64,000 nucleotides of DNA from DAISKN01 sp964553925 (GTDB taxonomy: Bacteria > Acidobacteriota > Vicinamibacteria > Marinacidobacterales > SMYC01). The translations under genes and the position numbers were made by a program. Below the pieces are notes generated by a model, which worked only from the letters and a program-made list of their open reading frames with translations, did no database searches and was not told where the DNA came from. The stretch spans positions 11,778 through 75,777 of the forward strand of contig CAZKNR010000539.1 of assembly GCA_964553925.1 (NCBI GenBank), written 5' to 3'. This document shows positions 35,248 through 42,705 of the stretch, one piece after another (within the stretch, counting starts at the first letter, position 1; every line of letters starts with the position of its first letter).

Positions 35248-36117
35248 ATGCGGAGATTCTTACTCGGGGCGATGGTGCTCGTCGTGGCGGGAGCCGGAGC
35301 ATCGGCGCAAGAGGTTGGACCGAAGCGCGGAACGCTGGTCGTCGTGGGCGGAGCCCTCGAGGACTCGTTCATCCTCGATCGCTTTCTCGCGATCGCGGGA
35401 GGAGGGGAAGCGCCTCTGGTCATCATCCCCACCGCGGGTGAGGGGGATCTCTACGACGAGTTCTATTCCGGGGTCGCGGATTTTCGGAAAGCAGGATTCA
35501 AGGACGTGACCGTCCTCCACACTCGCGACCGCAACGTGGCCAACTCCGACGAGTTCGTAGCCCCGATCCGGAGAGCGCGCGCGGTGTGGTTCCCCGGTGG
35601 CCGCCAGTGGCGGCTCGCCGACGCCTACCTCGACACCCGGACGGAGCTCGAGCTTCAGGCTGTTCTCGATCGCGGCGGCGTCATCGGAGGGACTTCCGCC
35701 GGCGCCACGATCCAGGGCTCGTATCTCGTTCGCGGCGACACCCGGAACAACACCACCATGATGGGCGATCACGTGGAGGGATTCGGCTTTCTGAAGAACG
35801 TCGCCATCGACCAGCATCTCCTCGCGAGAAACCGGCACTTCGACCTCATCCCGGTGATCGAGAAGCACCCGCAGCTCCTCGGCATCGGCATCGACGAGGA
35901 CACGGCCATCGTAATCGTGGGGGACCGCTTCGAGGTCGTGGGCAAGAGCGTCGTCGCCATCTACGACAACCGGCGAACTCTCGCTACCGAGGGACGGTTC
36001 TATTTCCTCCGCGCCGGGGACACCTACGACCTCAAAACCCGGCAAGCCCGAAGGCGGGATTTCACCGAAGAGCCGTTCGAGGCAGTCAAGCAAGAGCCCT
36101 GGCCCGACGGAAACTAG
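35248..36117 (+). CDS. Secreted cyanophycinase-like S51 peptidase
   Basis: A 289-residue protein with signal peptide (RFLLGAMVLVVAGAGASAQ) and an S51 fold. The nucleophile elbow is GGTSAGATIQGS; the segment VWFPGGRQWRL and the late IDEDTAIVI match cyanophycinases. ATG 35248 has a GGAAGGAG site; an upstream GTG extension lacks support. Export suggests it digests cyanophycin or other isoaspartyl peptides released by other cells. That use is inferred. Confidence 0.88.
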   Translation: MRRFLLGAMVLVVAGAGASAQEVGPKRGTLVVVGGALEDSFILDRFLAIAGGGEAPLVIIPTAGEGDLYDEFYSGVADFRKAGFKDVTVLHTRDRNVANSDEFVAPIRRARAVWFPGGRQWRLADAYLDTRTELELQAVLDRGGVIGGTSAGATIQGSYLVRGDTRNNTTMMGDHVEGFGFLKNVAIDQHLLARNRHFDLIPVIEKHPQLLGIGIDEDTAIVIVGDRFEVVGKSVVAIYDNRRTLATEGRFYFLRAGDTYDLKTRQARRRDFTEEPFEAVKQEPWPDGN

Positions 36118-36126
36118 TTCGCTTAG

Positions 36127-36150
36127 TTGCCTAGTTGCCTAGTTGCCTAG
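36127..36150. repeat. 8-bp tandem repeat (TTGCCTAG)x3
   Basis: Three exact units span the intergenic boundary and include the stop codon (TAG on the minus strand, 36147-36149) of the lipoprotein gene. Its character is close to the TTGGCTTAG array at 22489. Confidence 0.85.
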
Positions 36151-36662
36151 TTTGACGACACGGTGGGACGCTTGGCGACTAGCTCCATGAGCTCCTTGAG
36201 CTTTTCGAGCCGGTCGGTGCCATTCTCGACCCCGAGCCCCACGGGACTCAAGATGACCGTCCTGTCCGAGGCGTTCATCGCGAGAACGGCGACGGTCTCC
36301 TTCTCGCCAGCCTGGAGCGCGAGGGCCGCCGGGCCGCTCATCCCGGCGAGCTCGACGGTGCGATAGCCGTCGCCGAGCTCGACCGCGGCGGTCACCGTCG
36401 GGAGCACCGGTCCGATCTGTACGAGGAGAGCTGGATCTTCGCCCGCCGGCCAGGTGCAGAGCTCGACTCCGCCCTCGAGCGATTCGCTCGAGCCCGCGCC
36501 CACCGGCGCTCCGAAGATTCCATCGACTTCCCCCTGCATGAGAAGAGCGCAAGCGCCCTTCCCGCTCGGCCGGGCGGCGCTTTCCCGCCCGGCGTTTCCT
36601 CCACCGCCGCAGCCGACGAGTGTCACACTGGCTAAAACCACGCTCACGACGTGTCGCGACAC
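36147..36662 (-). CDS. Small lipoprotein of unknown function
   Basis: A 171-residue lipoprotein; the lipobox VTLVGC is at residues about 13-18, followed by a Gly-rich linker. A single compact domain with two more Cys (KGACALLMQGEV, VELCTWPAG) follows and resembles DUF3558-type sensor lipoproteins loosely. GTG 36662 has a textbook AGGAGG six bases upstream. Its 3' end runs into the tandem repeat. Not recognised with certainty. Confidence 0.75.
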   Translation of the reverse strand: MSRHVVSVVLASVTLVGCGGGGNAGRESAARPSGKGACALLMQGEVDGIFGAPVGAGSSESLEGGVELCTWPAGEDPALLVQIGPVLPTVTAAVELGDGYRTVELAGMSGPAALALQAGEKETVAVLAMNASDRTVILSPVGLGVENGTDRLEKLKELMELVAKRPTVSSN

Positions 36663-36788
36663 GCTTGCCTCCTAACGACCGCACTTTCGGGGTACCTTCA
36701 CCGTAGCAAACCAGGCGCGTTCGTCAAGCTGTTTTCGGGCCTGCTATGATTCGCGAGCCTCTTTCATTATCGTGCCTTTTTCAATATT

Positions 36789-38213
36789 GTGATCGAGCTC
36801 ACCCCGAGTCTTCTGGCGAGGTCTCCCGAAGAGACGGTAAGACACCTGTGTCTGGGCCTACTGGAGGAGGCGAATTCCGCGGTCGCACGGCTCGAGCCGG
36901 GAGACGACGGGGAGGCCCTCCACGATTTTCGCGTCGCGATCCGCAGGCTGCGAAGCGTCGTTCGGGCGTACCGGCGCCATCTGAAAGGCTCCACCAAGAA
37001 GAAGCTCCGGGCGCGGCTCAGAGCTCTCGCGGCTTCGACCAACGCCGCCCGCGATCTCGAGGTCCAGATGGAGTGGCTCTCGACACGAACTTCGGAGCTC
37101 GAGCCCGAGGCCGCAAGCGGCGCCCTCCATCTCGCGGGGCGACTCCGCGCTCGCGGCGACGAAACGCCGCTGCCTCAAACCCTTCGCAAGGAGTTCGACC
37201 CTCTCCACGAGTCCCTCCGGAAGTCTCTGTCGCGCGTGAGGCTTCGGCTCGGCGACGAGGCGAGCTTCCTTTCGGCGACGGGCGATCTCGTCGCCGAGAG
37301 CGCCTCTCGCCTGAAAGCGAGCCTCGAGGCCATCTCCTCGTCGGAGGACGGCAACCGCCTCCATCGAGCGCGCATCGAGGCCAAACGGCTCCGCTACCTC
37401 CTCGAGCCGATTTCGGCGGACGGTCCCGAGGCCCGCGCGCTCGTGAAGGAAATGAAGTTGCTCCAGGACGTCCTCGGCGAGCTCCAGGACATGCGGGTCT
37501 TGAGCCAGTCGATCGCCGCCGAGCTCGAAAGAGCGGCGATCGAAGAGGCCCATCGCCTGCGAGACCTCGCGCTCGACGAGGGTGCGATCGAACCCCAAGG
37601 GTCGCCCCCGCACGGCGGCCTCCTCGCCCTCCTGCGCGCGCAGCGAGAGCGCCGCGATCGCCAGTACCTCGCGCTCTCACGAAGCTGGTTATCGGGAGCC
37701 TCCGATCCATTCTTCGAGAGAGTCCAACGCCTCGCCCGGTCTCTCGCGGCGCTCTCCGAACCGCCGAAGCCACGCCGCCGATTCCTGCTCTCGGCGGTTC
37801 CCGAGAGAGCGAAGGACAAAGCGCCGTCGATCGTGCGCCAGGCGTTTCTCTCGGGGAGAAAGATTCACGAGAGCGTCGAGTCGATCCAGTCCGGCGAGCG
37901 GACCCGCTTCTCCCGGATCGCGGTGTCTCTGGGCTCGCGCGCCGAAGAGAGAGTCACGGCCGAAACCTTCGAGCGTTTCTGGTCGCTCGCGCAAAACCGC
38001 CTCGAGCGAGCGCGCTACCGGGTCCGTGAGAACGGCCGGACGTTTTTGATCGACGAGGTGCGGGACACGAGCATCGTGCTGGCGGAGACGGAGGACTGGC
38101 CGGAGCTCGTGCTTCCCGAATGGCTCAAGGCCGTCGTGACGCGGGAGGTCACGGGCTCGCGCCGGTACGATTGGGAGACTCTCGCTCACGGGAGGCCCCA
38201 TGGATTGTTGTGA
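36789..38213 (+). CDS. CHAD domain protein with C-terminal CYTH-like half
   Basis: A 474-residue protein. The N-terminal CHAD domain (about 1-300) has EALHDFRVAIRRLRSVVRAY and LHRARIEAKRLRYLLEPI, the conserved basic helices that bind polyphosphate. The C-terminal 100 residues (GERTRFSRIAVSLG, YRVRENGRTFLIDE, LPEWLKAVVTREVTG) look like a partial CYTH triphosphate-tunnel domain. The usual order is CYTH then CHAD. GTG 36789 lacks a ribosome-binding site. Its end overlaps the next gene by 14 bases. A ppx gene is 3 kb away. Confidence 0.83.
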   Translation: MIELTPSLLARSPEETVRHLCLGLLEEANSAVARLEPGDDGEALHDFRVAIRRLRSVVRAYRRHLKGSTKKKLRARLRALAASTNAARDLEVQMEWLSTRTSELEPEAASGALHLAGRLRARGDETPLPQTLRKEFDPLHESLRKSLSRVRLRLGDEASFLSATGDLVAESASRLKASLEAISSSEDGNRLHRARIEAKRLRYLLEPISADGPEARALVKEMKLLQDVLGELQDMRVLSQSIAAELERAAIEEAHRLRDLALDEGAIEPQGSPPHGGLLALLRAQRERRDRQYLALSRSWLSGASDPFFERVQRLARSLAALSEPPKPRRRFLLSAVPERAKDKAPSIVRQAFLSGRKIHESVESIQSGERTRFSRIAVSLGSRAEERVTAETFERFWSLAQNRLERARYRVRENGRTFLIDEVRDTSIVLAETEDWPELVLPEWLKAVVTREVTGSRRYDWETLAHGRPHGLL

Positions 38214-38610
38214 GCCCGAAGCCCAATCGCGCTCGCTTTGTCCTTCCTGCGGTGCCACGGGCCGCAACGTCCAATGGATCACGGTGAAGAGCCTTCTCAC
38301 GGCTCAGGCACTCGAGCGGGCCGACGCCGGGGAATACCTTTTTTGTGGAAGCCCGGCGTGCGACGTCGTTTACTTCACGAACAGCGCGGACGGCGCGGCG
38401 TTTCTGCGTGTGGACGTCCGCGTGCCGGTGTTTCCGAAGGAGCCGCCGGGGGAGCGCGTCGCGTGCTACTGCTTCGAGATCGTCGAGAGCCGGATCGACG
38501 CCGAGACCGAATCGCGAATCCGCGCTCACGTGAGCGCAGGAAGATGCGCCTGCGAGATAAAGAACCCCGAGGGTCGATGCTGCCTCGGTAACGTTCGCTC
38601 GCTTCGGTAG
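38200..38610 (+). CDS. Putative iron-sulfur cluster-binding metallochaperone (CopZ N-domain-like)
   Basis: A 136-residue Cys-rich protein without a signal peptide. Cys pattern: CC at 3-4, CPSCG, YLFCGSPACDVVYF, CYCFEIVES, then CACEIKNPEGRCCLGNV. This matches the zinc/[2Fe-2S] N-terminal domain of CopZ-type copper chaperones, here without the HMA domain. ATG 38200 has GGAGG five bases upstream and overlaps the CHAD gene end. It is convergent with the Sec-HMA gene (8-base gap), so the pair may supply the two halves of a CopZ-like function in different compartments. Confidence 0.85.
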   Translation: MDCCEPEAQSRSLCPSCGATGRNVQWITVKSLLTAQALERADAGEYLFCGSPACDVVYFTNSADGAAFLRVDVRVPVFPKEPPGERVACYCFEIVESRIDAETESRIRAHVSAGRCACEIKNPEGRCCLGNVRSLR

Positions 38611-38618
38611 TCGCCGGC

Positions 38619-39125
38619 TCAGCGGTCCAGGAGAACGAAGTCCCGAACCTGCATCGAGAAACGCTCTGCCACATCGGGCAGGTAGCCGTCCACGTTCACG
38701 TCCTCGCCGATCGCGACCTTCTTCATCTCCACGAACCGGCCTTCGGACTCGGTATGCGCCTCGAGAGCGTACACCTGGTCCACTTCGTTCACCTGAAGCG
38801 CCAGCTTCCCCTCTCGCTCGACGAGCCGTCCTGCCACGCGGACCGCGGCACCTTTTGGAGTGAAGCCGTTGTCCCGCACGATTTGGCGGATCGTCTCAGG
38901 GTCCACCTGATTTCCGGGCTTGAGCTTCAAGGTCGCTGTTCCTTGATTCAGGCTGACCTCGACGGATTCGACGCCCGGAAGCTTCACCATCGCCACGCGC
39001 ACGGCGTGGGCGCAGACGACTCAATCCATTCCCAGGATCTCTTGACGTATCTCCCGGAATTCCGCGGCCGCCGCACCCGGAAGCAGCAGAGCCATGAGCC
39101 CGGCAATGAGAGTCACTCGAGTCAT
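38619..39125 (-). CDS. Selenocysteine-containing periplasmic HMA-domain metal-binding protein
   Basis: A 168-residue product if the TGA at 39021-39023 is read as selenocysteine. From ATG 39125 (site GAGGAGAAGG): signal peptide TRVTLIAGLMALLLPGAAAA, then an HMA domain whose metal motif is GMD-U-VV-C, the TGA standing exactly at the first Cys of GMxCxxC. Then KLPGVESVEVSLNQGTATLK and DNGFTP follow as in MerP/CopZ folds, and a second OB-like half of about 70 residues (VRVAGRLVEREGKLALQV). A SECIS-like hairpin follows the TGA and selB is nearby. Third gene of the csoR operon. Hg(II), Cu(I) or another soft metal is the likely ligand; this is inferred. Confidence 0.85.
38991..39012 (-). promoter_or_regulatory. 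SECIS-like hairpin downstream of the in-frame TGA
   Basis: On the message, CGCC-(C)-ACGC pairs with GCGUGGCG: eight pairs, one bulged C, and a five-base loop CGUGC containing GU. The stem starts nine bases and the loop eighteen bases after the UGA. That fits the bacterial SECIS spacing (apical loop roughly 16-37 nt downstream). The hairpin is entirely within coding sequence. Confidence 0.7.
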
Positions 39126-39139
39126 CTGCCTTCTCCTCG

Positions 39140-40000
39140 TTAGAACCAATAAGTAAGGTTCACTACCAAGCGAACCTTGTCCTTGGTTTGTACTCCGTTC
39201 AGTTGGTCATAGACGCGAAAGACGGGCCCGCCGGAGATTCCCCAACTGCCATAGAGCCCGAGAACCGTCGGGCCTACGTATATCTGATGACCCCCGCTGT
39301 TCGGCATCTCGTGTCCCGCGACTCGGTCCTTTGCCGTGTGCTCGCCGACGACTTCGACGAAGACGCGCCAGTCGGGGCTTGGGTAATCCTTGCGAAATAG
39401 CTTCGGACGGTACCCGAGGACGAGACTGTACATGGCGAGGTCCCCGGGATGATCCGACGTCTCTCCCGCGGGCGACATGTAGCGCCGGTAAAGACCGCCG
39501 ACCCAGGCGTAGACGGTTCGAGACGCGTAGCCGGTCACCACGGCCCCGTACACACCGGGCGACGTATCCACCCCCGCCATCATGGAATCCGTCGGATACA
39601 GCAACCCCCCGTAGGCGGTGCTCTCGAAACGAGCCCCGACCTTCGGCGCTTTACGGTGGAACCGATAGCCGACGAGGACTTCGACATCCGGGGTCGCGGG
39701 CATCATCGTCATCATCCGCGAGGGGGACGAGTCCATGGTCGTATACAGAGGCATCGGGAGCGAAACCGAGACCTGGAGATCCTGAGTGATTCCATAGCCG
39801 AGCATCGGCCGGAACAGGGCCATGTCACGGTCGCCCGAAGCACTCATCACCGCCAGATCGAGGCTCCATGCACCCTTTCCCAATGTCGGCGTGGCGAGAC
39901 CGAAGACGGGCCCGTGTCCGTTTGCCAGAACCCGCGCGGGGAAAATCCCGACGAGAACGAGAGAACAAGCACAAGTGATCCAGGCTCGCGCGGCATCCAT
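39140..40000 (-). CDS. Outer-membrane beta-barrel protein of the csoR/HMA operon
   Basis: A 286-residue exported protein. The signal peptide ends near ARVLANG, with strong alternation of beta-strands and aromatic girdles and a C-terminal LVVNLTYWF ending in Phe. A Met-rich external segment (SRMMTMMPATPD) could touch soft metals. A much longer frame exists upstream by chance; ATG 40000 (GAGGGAAA site) fits the signal peptide. It sits between csoR (11-base gap) and the Sec-HMA gene (14-base gap). Possibly a metal-related outer-membrane channel; function is inferred from context. Confidence 0.8.
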   Translation of the reverse strand: MDAARAWITCACSLVLVGIFPARVLANGHGPVFGLATPTLGKGAWSLDLAVMSASGDRDMALFRPMLGYGITQDLQVSVSLPMPLYTTMDSSPSRMMTMMPATPDVEVLVGYRFHRKAPKVGARFESTAYGGLLYPTDSMMAGVDTSPGVYGAVVTGYASRTVYAWVGGLYRRYMSPAGETSDHPGDLAMYSLVLGYRPKLFRKDYPSPDWRVFVEVVGEHTAKDRVAGHEMPNSGGHQIYVGPTVLGLYGSWGISGGPVFRVYDQLNGVQTKDKVRLVVNLTYWF

Positions 40001-40011
40001 TCCGATTTCCC

Positions 40012-40317
40012 TCAGCGGGTGAGCTTGAAAATGACGTTCATCAACTCTTCGAACACTTCCTGCTCGCGACCGCTCTTGATGGCCTGTGCCGCACAACGTT
40101 CCAGATAGTTGCGAACCACAAGCTTCCCCACTCCTCGAAGCGCCTGTTGAGCGGCAGCGACCTGGGTCAAGAGGTCCACGCAGGGACGGTTTTCGTCGAG
40201 CATGCGGTGGAGGCCGTCGATCTGCCCTCCGACGCGCTTCAGCCGCGCCCGGATCTCGGCCTTTCTCGCGTCGGGTACGAAGGCTTCGTTCACCACCGCC
40301 AGCGACTTGATACTCAT
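40012..40317 (-). CDS. csoR: CsoR/RcnR-family metal- or sulfur-sensing repressor
   Basis: A 101-residue all-helical DUF156 repressor. RLKRVGGQIDGLHRMLDENR is the family core. Cys46 (NRPCVDLL) and Cys75 (YLERCAAQ) are 29 residues apart, as in CsoR. The His that completes the Cu(I) site (His70 in Bacillus CsoR) is Tyr71 here, which resembles CstR-type Cys-Cys sensors. ATG 40317 is preferred over TTG 40326. The operator palindrome ATACCC-5-GGGTAT overlaps its -10 and start. It leads the operon with the barrel and Sec-HMA genes. Confidence 0.9.
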   Translation of the reverse strand: MSIKSLAVVNEAFVPDARKAEIRARLKRVGGQIDGLHRMLDENRPCVDLLTQVAAAQQALRGVGKLVVRNYLERCAAQAIKSGREQEVFEELMNVIFKLTR

Positions 40318-40332
40318 ACCCCCCAAGGGTAT
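40316..40332. promoter_or_regulatory. CsoR-type operator palindrome
   Basis: ATACCC (40316-40321), five bases, GGGTAT (40327-40332): a perfect inverted repeat with G/C tracts typical of CsoR-family operators. It covers the -10 hexamer and the csoR ATG, so bound repressor would block its own operon. Confidence 0.8.
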
Positions 40333-40354
40333 ATGTCGAATCCGTCTTTGTCAA
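40326..40354 (-). promoter_or_regulatory. csoR operon promoter, predicted leaderless
   Basis: Minus strand: TTGACA (40349-40354), 17-base spacer, TACCCT (40326-40331). Transcription would start near 40317-40320, at the csoR ATG, so the first gene would be leaderless. The -35 box overlaps the apaH stop region. Confidence 0.65.
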
Positions 40355-41175
40355 TCGAGAAAAGCTCGTCCGGAGAGCTCGCTCGATTCCTGAAACACTT
40401 GACGATCCTCGAGCCGGAGCGCGGTGAGGCTCCGTCCCCAGGCGCAGCCGGTATCGAGACCGATCGCGTTTCGTCCGAGGTAGAGCCCCAGCGCCGCCCA
40501 GTGTCCGAAGAGCACCGTCACCCCCGGAGGAAACGAGAAAAGGTCGAACCACGGCCGGCAGCCGTCGGGCGCTTGCTGAGGCGGACCCGCGAAGTCGAGG
40601 CAGAGCTCTCCCGTCGCCCGCAGCGTCCGGATTCGCGTGAACGCGGCGACGACGAGGCGCAGACGTTCGGGATCGGCGAGGTCTCCGTCCCAGCGGGGTG
40701 AGGCTCCACCTTCTTCGAACGATTCCAGGAGCGGGTAGCGCCGGCGGGAGCGAAGCGCTTCTTGCGCTTCCCACGCGAGGGCTTCCGCCTCTTCGAGACT
40801 CCATTCCGGCAGGAGCCCCGCGTGCACCAGAACGAAGTCTCCCTCTCGATGGAAGAGCGGCCGGCCGATGAGCCACTCGATAAGAGCGTCCCGGTCCGGG
40901 GCCTCGAGGACGTCCTCGAAAGTGTCTCGCTTCCGCGGCTCGCGCAAACCCTCGGCGCGCGCGATCAAGTGGAGGTCGTGGTTCCCGAGAACCGCGGTGA
41001 CGCATTTGCCCATCGACTTGGCCCACCTCAGCACTTCGAGAGAGCTGGGGCCCCGATTTACAAGGTCTCCCACGAGCCACACCCGGTCGCGCCCCGGGTC
41101 GAACTCGATTCGGCGCAGAAGTCGCTCGAGCGTGGTAAAACAACCCTGTACGTCGCCGACGGCGTAAGTCGCCAT
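40351..41175 (-). CDS. apaH: Symmetrical bis(5'-nucleosyl)-tetraphosphatase
   Basis: A 274-residue calcineurin-type phosphoesterase that cleaves Ap4A to two ADP. Metal motifs are YAVGDVQGC, WLVGDLVNRGP, VLGNHDLHL, LVHAGLLPEW and FGHWAALG. Length matches ApaH. Its stop touches the csoR promoter. It is divergent from ppx. Confidence 0.94.
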   Translation of the reverse strand: MATYAVGDVQGCFTTLERLLRRIEFDPGRDRVWLVGDLVNRGPSSLEVLRWAKSMGKCVTAVLGNHDLHLIARAEGLREPRKRDTFEDVLEAPDRDALIEWLIGRPLFHREGDFVLVHAGLLPEWSLEEAEALAWEAQEALRSRRRYPLLESFEEGGASPRWDGDLADPERLRLVVAAFTRIRTLRATGELCLDFAGPPQQAPDGCRPWFDLFSFPPGVTVLFGHWAALGLYLGRNAIGLDTGCAWGRSLTALRLEDRQVFQESSELSGRAFLD

Positions 41176-41206
41176 GGAAGGATCTTAGCTCAGCCTCAGG
41201 CTCGTC

Positions 41207-42703
41207 ATGCCGGAATCGAAACCCTCCGATACGTTCGCCGCCGTGGATCTCGGCTCCAACAGCTTCCATATGAAGATCGTTCGCGTGGTGCAGGACGAAG
41301 TCCAGGACGTCGACCGCCTGAGGGAAAGGGTCCGGCTCGCGGCGGGGCTTCGAGAAGACAAGACCCTGAGCGAGGAAGCCCTGGCCAAAGCGTTCGACAC
41401 CCTCGCGCGGTTCGGCGAAAGGCTTCGGGCCATTCCGGCGAAACAAGTTCGCGCGGTGGGCACCAATACGCTCCGGCAGGTGAAGAACCCCAAGACGATG
41501 CTGAAGAAGGCCGCGGAGGCTCTCGGGCATCAGATCGAGATTATCTCGGGCCAGGAGGAGGCGCGGCTCATTTATCTGGGCGTTTCCCACTCGCTCCCGT
41601 TCGAGGACGAAAGACGCCTGGTGGTCGATATCGGCGGAGGGTCGACGGAATGCATCATCGGGGAAGGCTTCGAGTCCCACCGCGCGGCGAGCCTGTTCAT
41701 GGGCTGCGTCTCTTATACCCGGAACTTCTTTCCCGATGGAGTGCTGTCGGAAGAGAACATGAAGGCCGCCCAGACCGCGGCCGGCGTCGAGCTCGAAACG
41801 ATCGAGGATCGCTTCAAGAGCCTCGGTTGGGAGCGCGCCTACGGCTCGTCGGGAACCATCCTCGCCGTCGACGCCGTGATCCGCGAGAACGGGTGGGGGC
41901 CGGGCATTACCCGTAAGGGACTGAAGAAGCTCGAGCGGGCGATGATCGAGTCCGGACGGCTCTCGAAGCTCGCTCTTCCGGGATTGAACGAGGAGCGGGC
42001 GCCGGTATTCCCCGGAGGCGTCGCTATCTTGAGAAGCGTGTTCGACGCATTGGGAGTCGAGGTCATGGAGACCGCGACCGGCGCTCTCCGCGAGGGTGTG
42101 CTCTACGACCTCATCGGCCGTATCCGGCACGAGGATTCGAGGGAGAGGGCGATCCAGCGCCTGGTCGAGCAGTATCGCGTGGATACCGTCCAGGCCGGCC
42201 GCGTCGAGCGCGCCGCGCTCGCGGCGCTGAAGCAGCTCAGAGCCGTCTGGGGACTCGAAGAGCACGAGCACCGGCAGCTCCTCATCTGGGCCGCGAGGCT
42301 GCACGAGATCGGCCTCACCATCTCTTACAGCGGATATCAGCGGCACGGTGCCTACATCGTCGCGAACTCCGAGCTCTCGGGCTTCTCCATCGACGATCAG
42401 AGGTTTCTCGCCGCCCTGATAGAGTCGCATCGCCGGAAGTTTCCTCGAGCCGCTTTCGAAGAGCTCACACTGGTGGATGAGGAGACCGCCCTGAGGCTCG
42501 CCATCATTCTGAGGCTCGCGGTGCTTTTCAACCGGGGCCGGAGTCCGAGCCTTCTCCCGCGGATCGAATTCTCGGGAAAGAAGAAAGGCCTGACGCTGAA
42601 CTTCCCGCCTTCGTGGCTCGAAGGACATCCGCTGACCCGGGCCGATCTCGACGAGGAGTCGGCGCTCTTGCGGAAGGCCGGCTACGAGCTCGATTTCGGC
42701 TGA
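41207..42703 (+). CDS. ppx: Exopolyphosphatase/guanosine pentaphosphatase
   Basis: A 498-residue Ppx/GppA enzyme. The N-terminal actin-like domain has FAAVDLGSNSFHMKIV, AVGTNTLRQVKN, IISGQEEARLIYLGV and VVDIGGGSTECI. The C-terminal HD-like domain (residues about 305-498) has AARLHEIGLTISY. It hydrolyses polyphosphate or pppGpp. The polyphosphate-binding CHAD gene is nearby. Confidence 0.95.
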   Translation: MPESKPSDTFAAVDLGSNSFHMKIVRVVQDEVQDVDRLRERVRLAAGLREDKTLSEEALAKAFDTLARFGERLRAIPAKQVRAVGTNTLRQVKNPKTMLKKAAEALGHQIEIISGQEEARLIYLGVSHSLPFEDERRLVVDIGGGSTECIIGEGFESHRAASLFMGCVSYTRNFFPDGVLSEENMKAAQTAAGVELETIEDRFKSLGWERAYGSSGTILAVDAVIRENGWGPGITRKGLKKLERAMIESGRLSKLALPGLNEERAPVFPGGVAILRSVFDALGVEVMETATGALREGVLYDLIGRIRHEDSRERAIQRLVEQYRVDTVQAGRVERAALAALKQLRAVWGLEEHEHRQLLIWAARLHEIGLTISYSGYQRHGAYIVANSELSGFSIDDQRFLAALIESHRRKFPRAAFEELTLVDEETALRLAIILRLAVLFNRGRSPSLLPRIEFSGKKKGLTLNFPPSWLEGHPLTRADLDEESALLRKAGYELDFG

Positions 42704-42705
42704 TC

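Noticed and set aside
39021..39023. TGA as a simple nonsense mutation in the HMA gene
   Set aside because: It falls exactly on a metal-binding Cys codon, is followed by a well-placed hairpin, the rest of the gene is intact, and selB is present. Nonsense mutation is not excluded but is less likely.
39140..42628. A 1162-residue minus-strand reading frame
   Set aside because: It runs antisense through ppx and across apaH and csoR; only its last 286 residues (from ATG 40000) look like a protein, the outer-membrane barrel.
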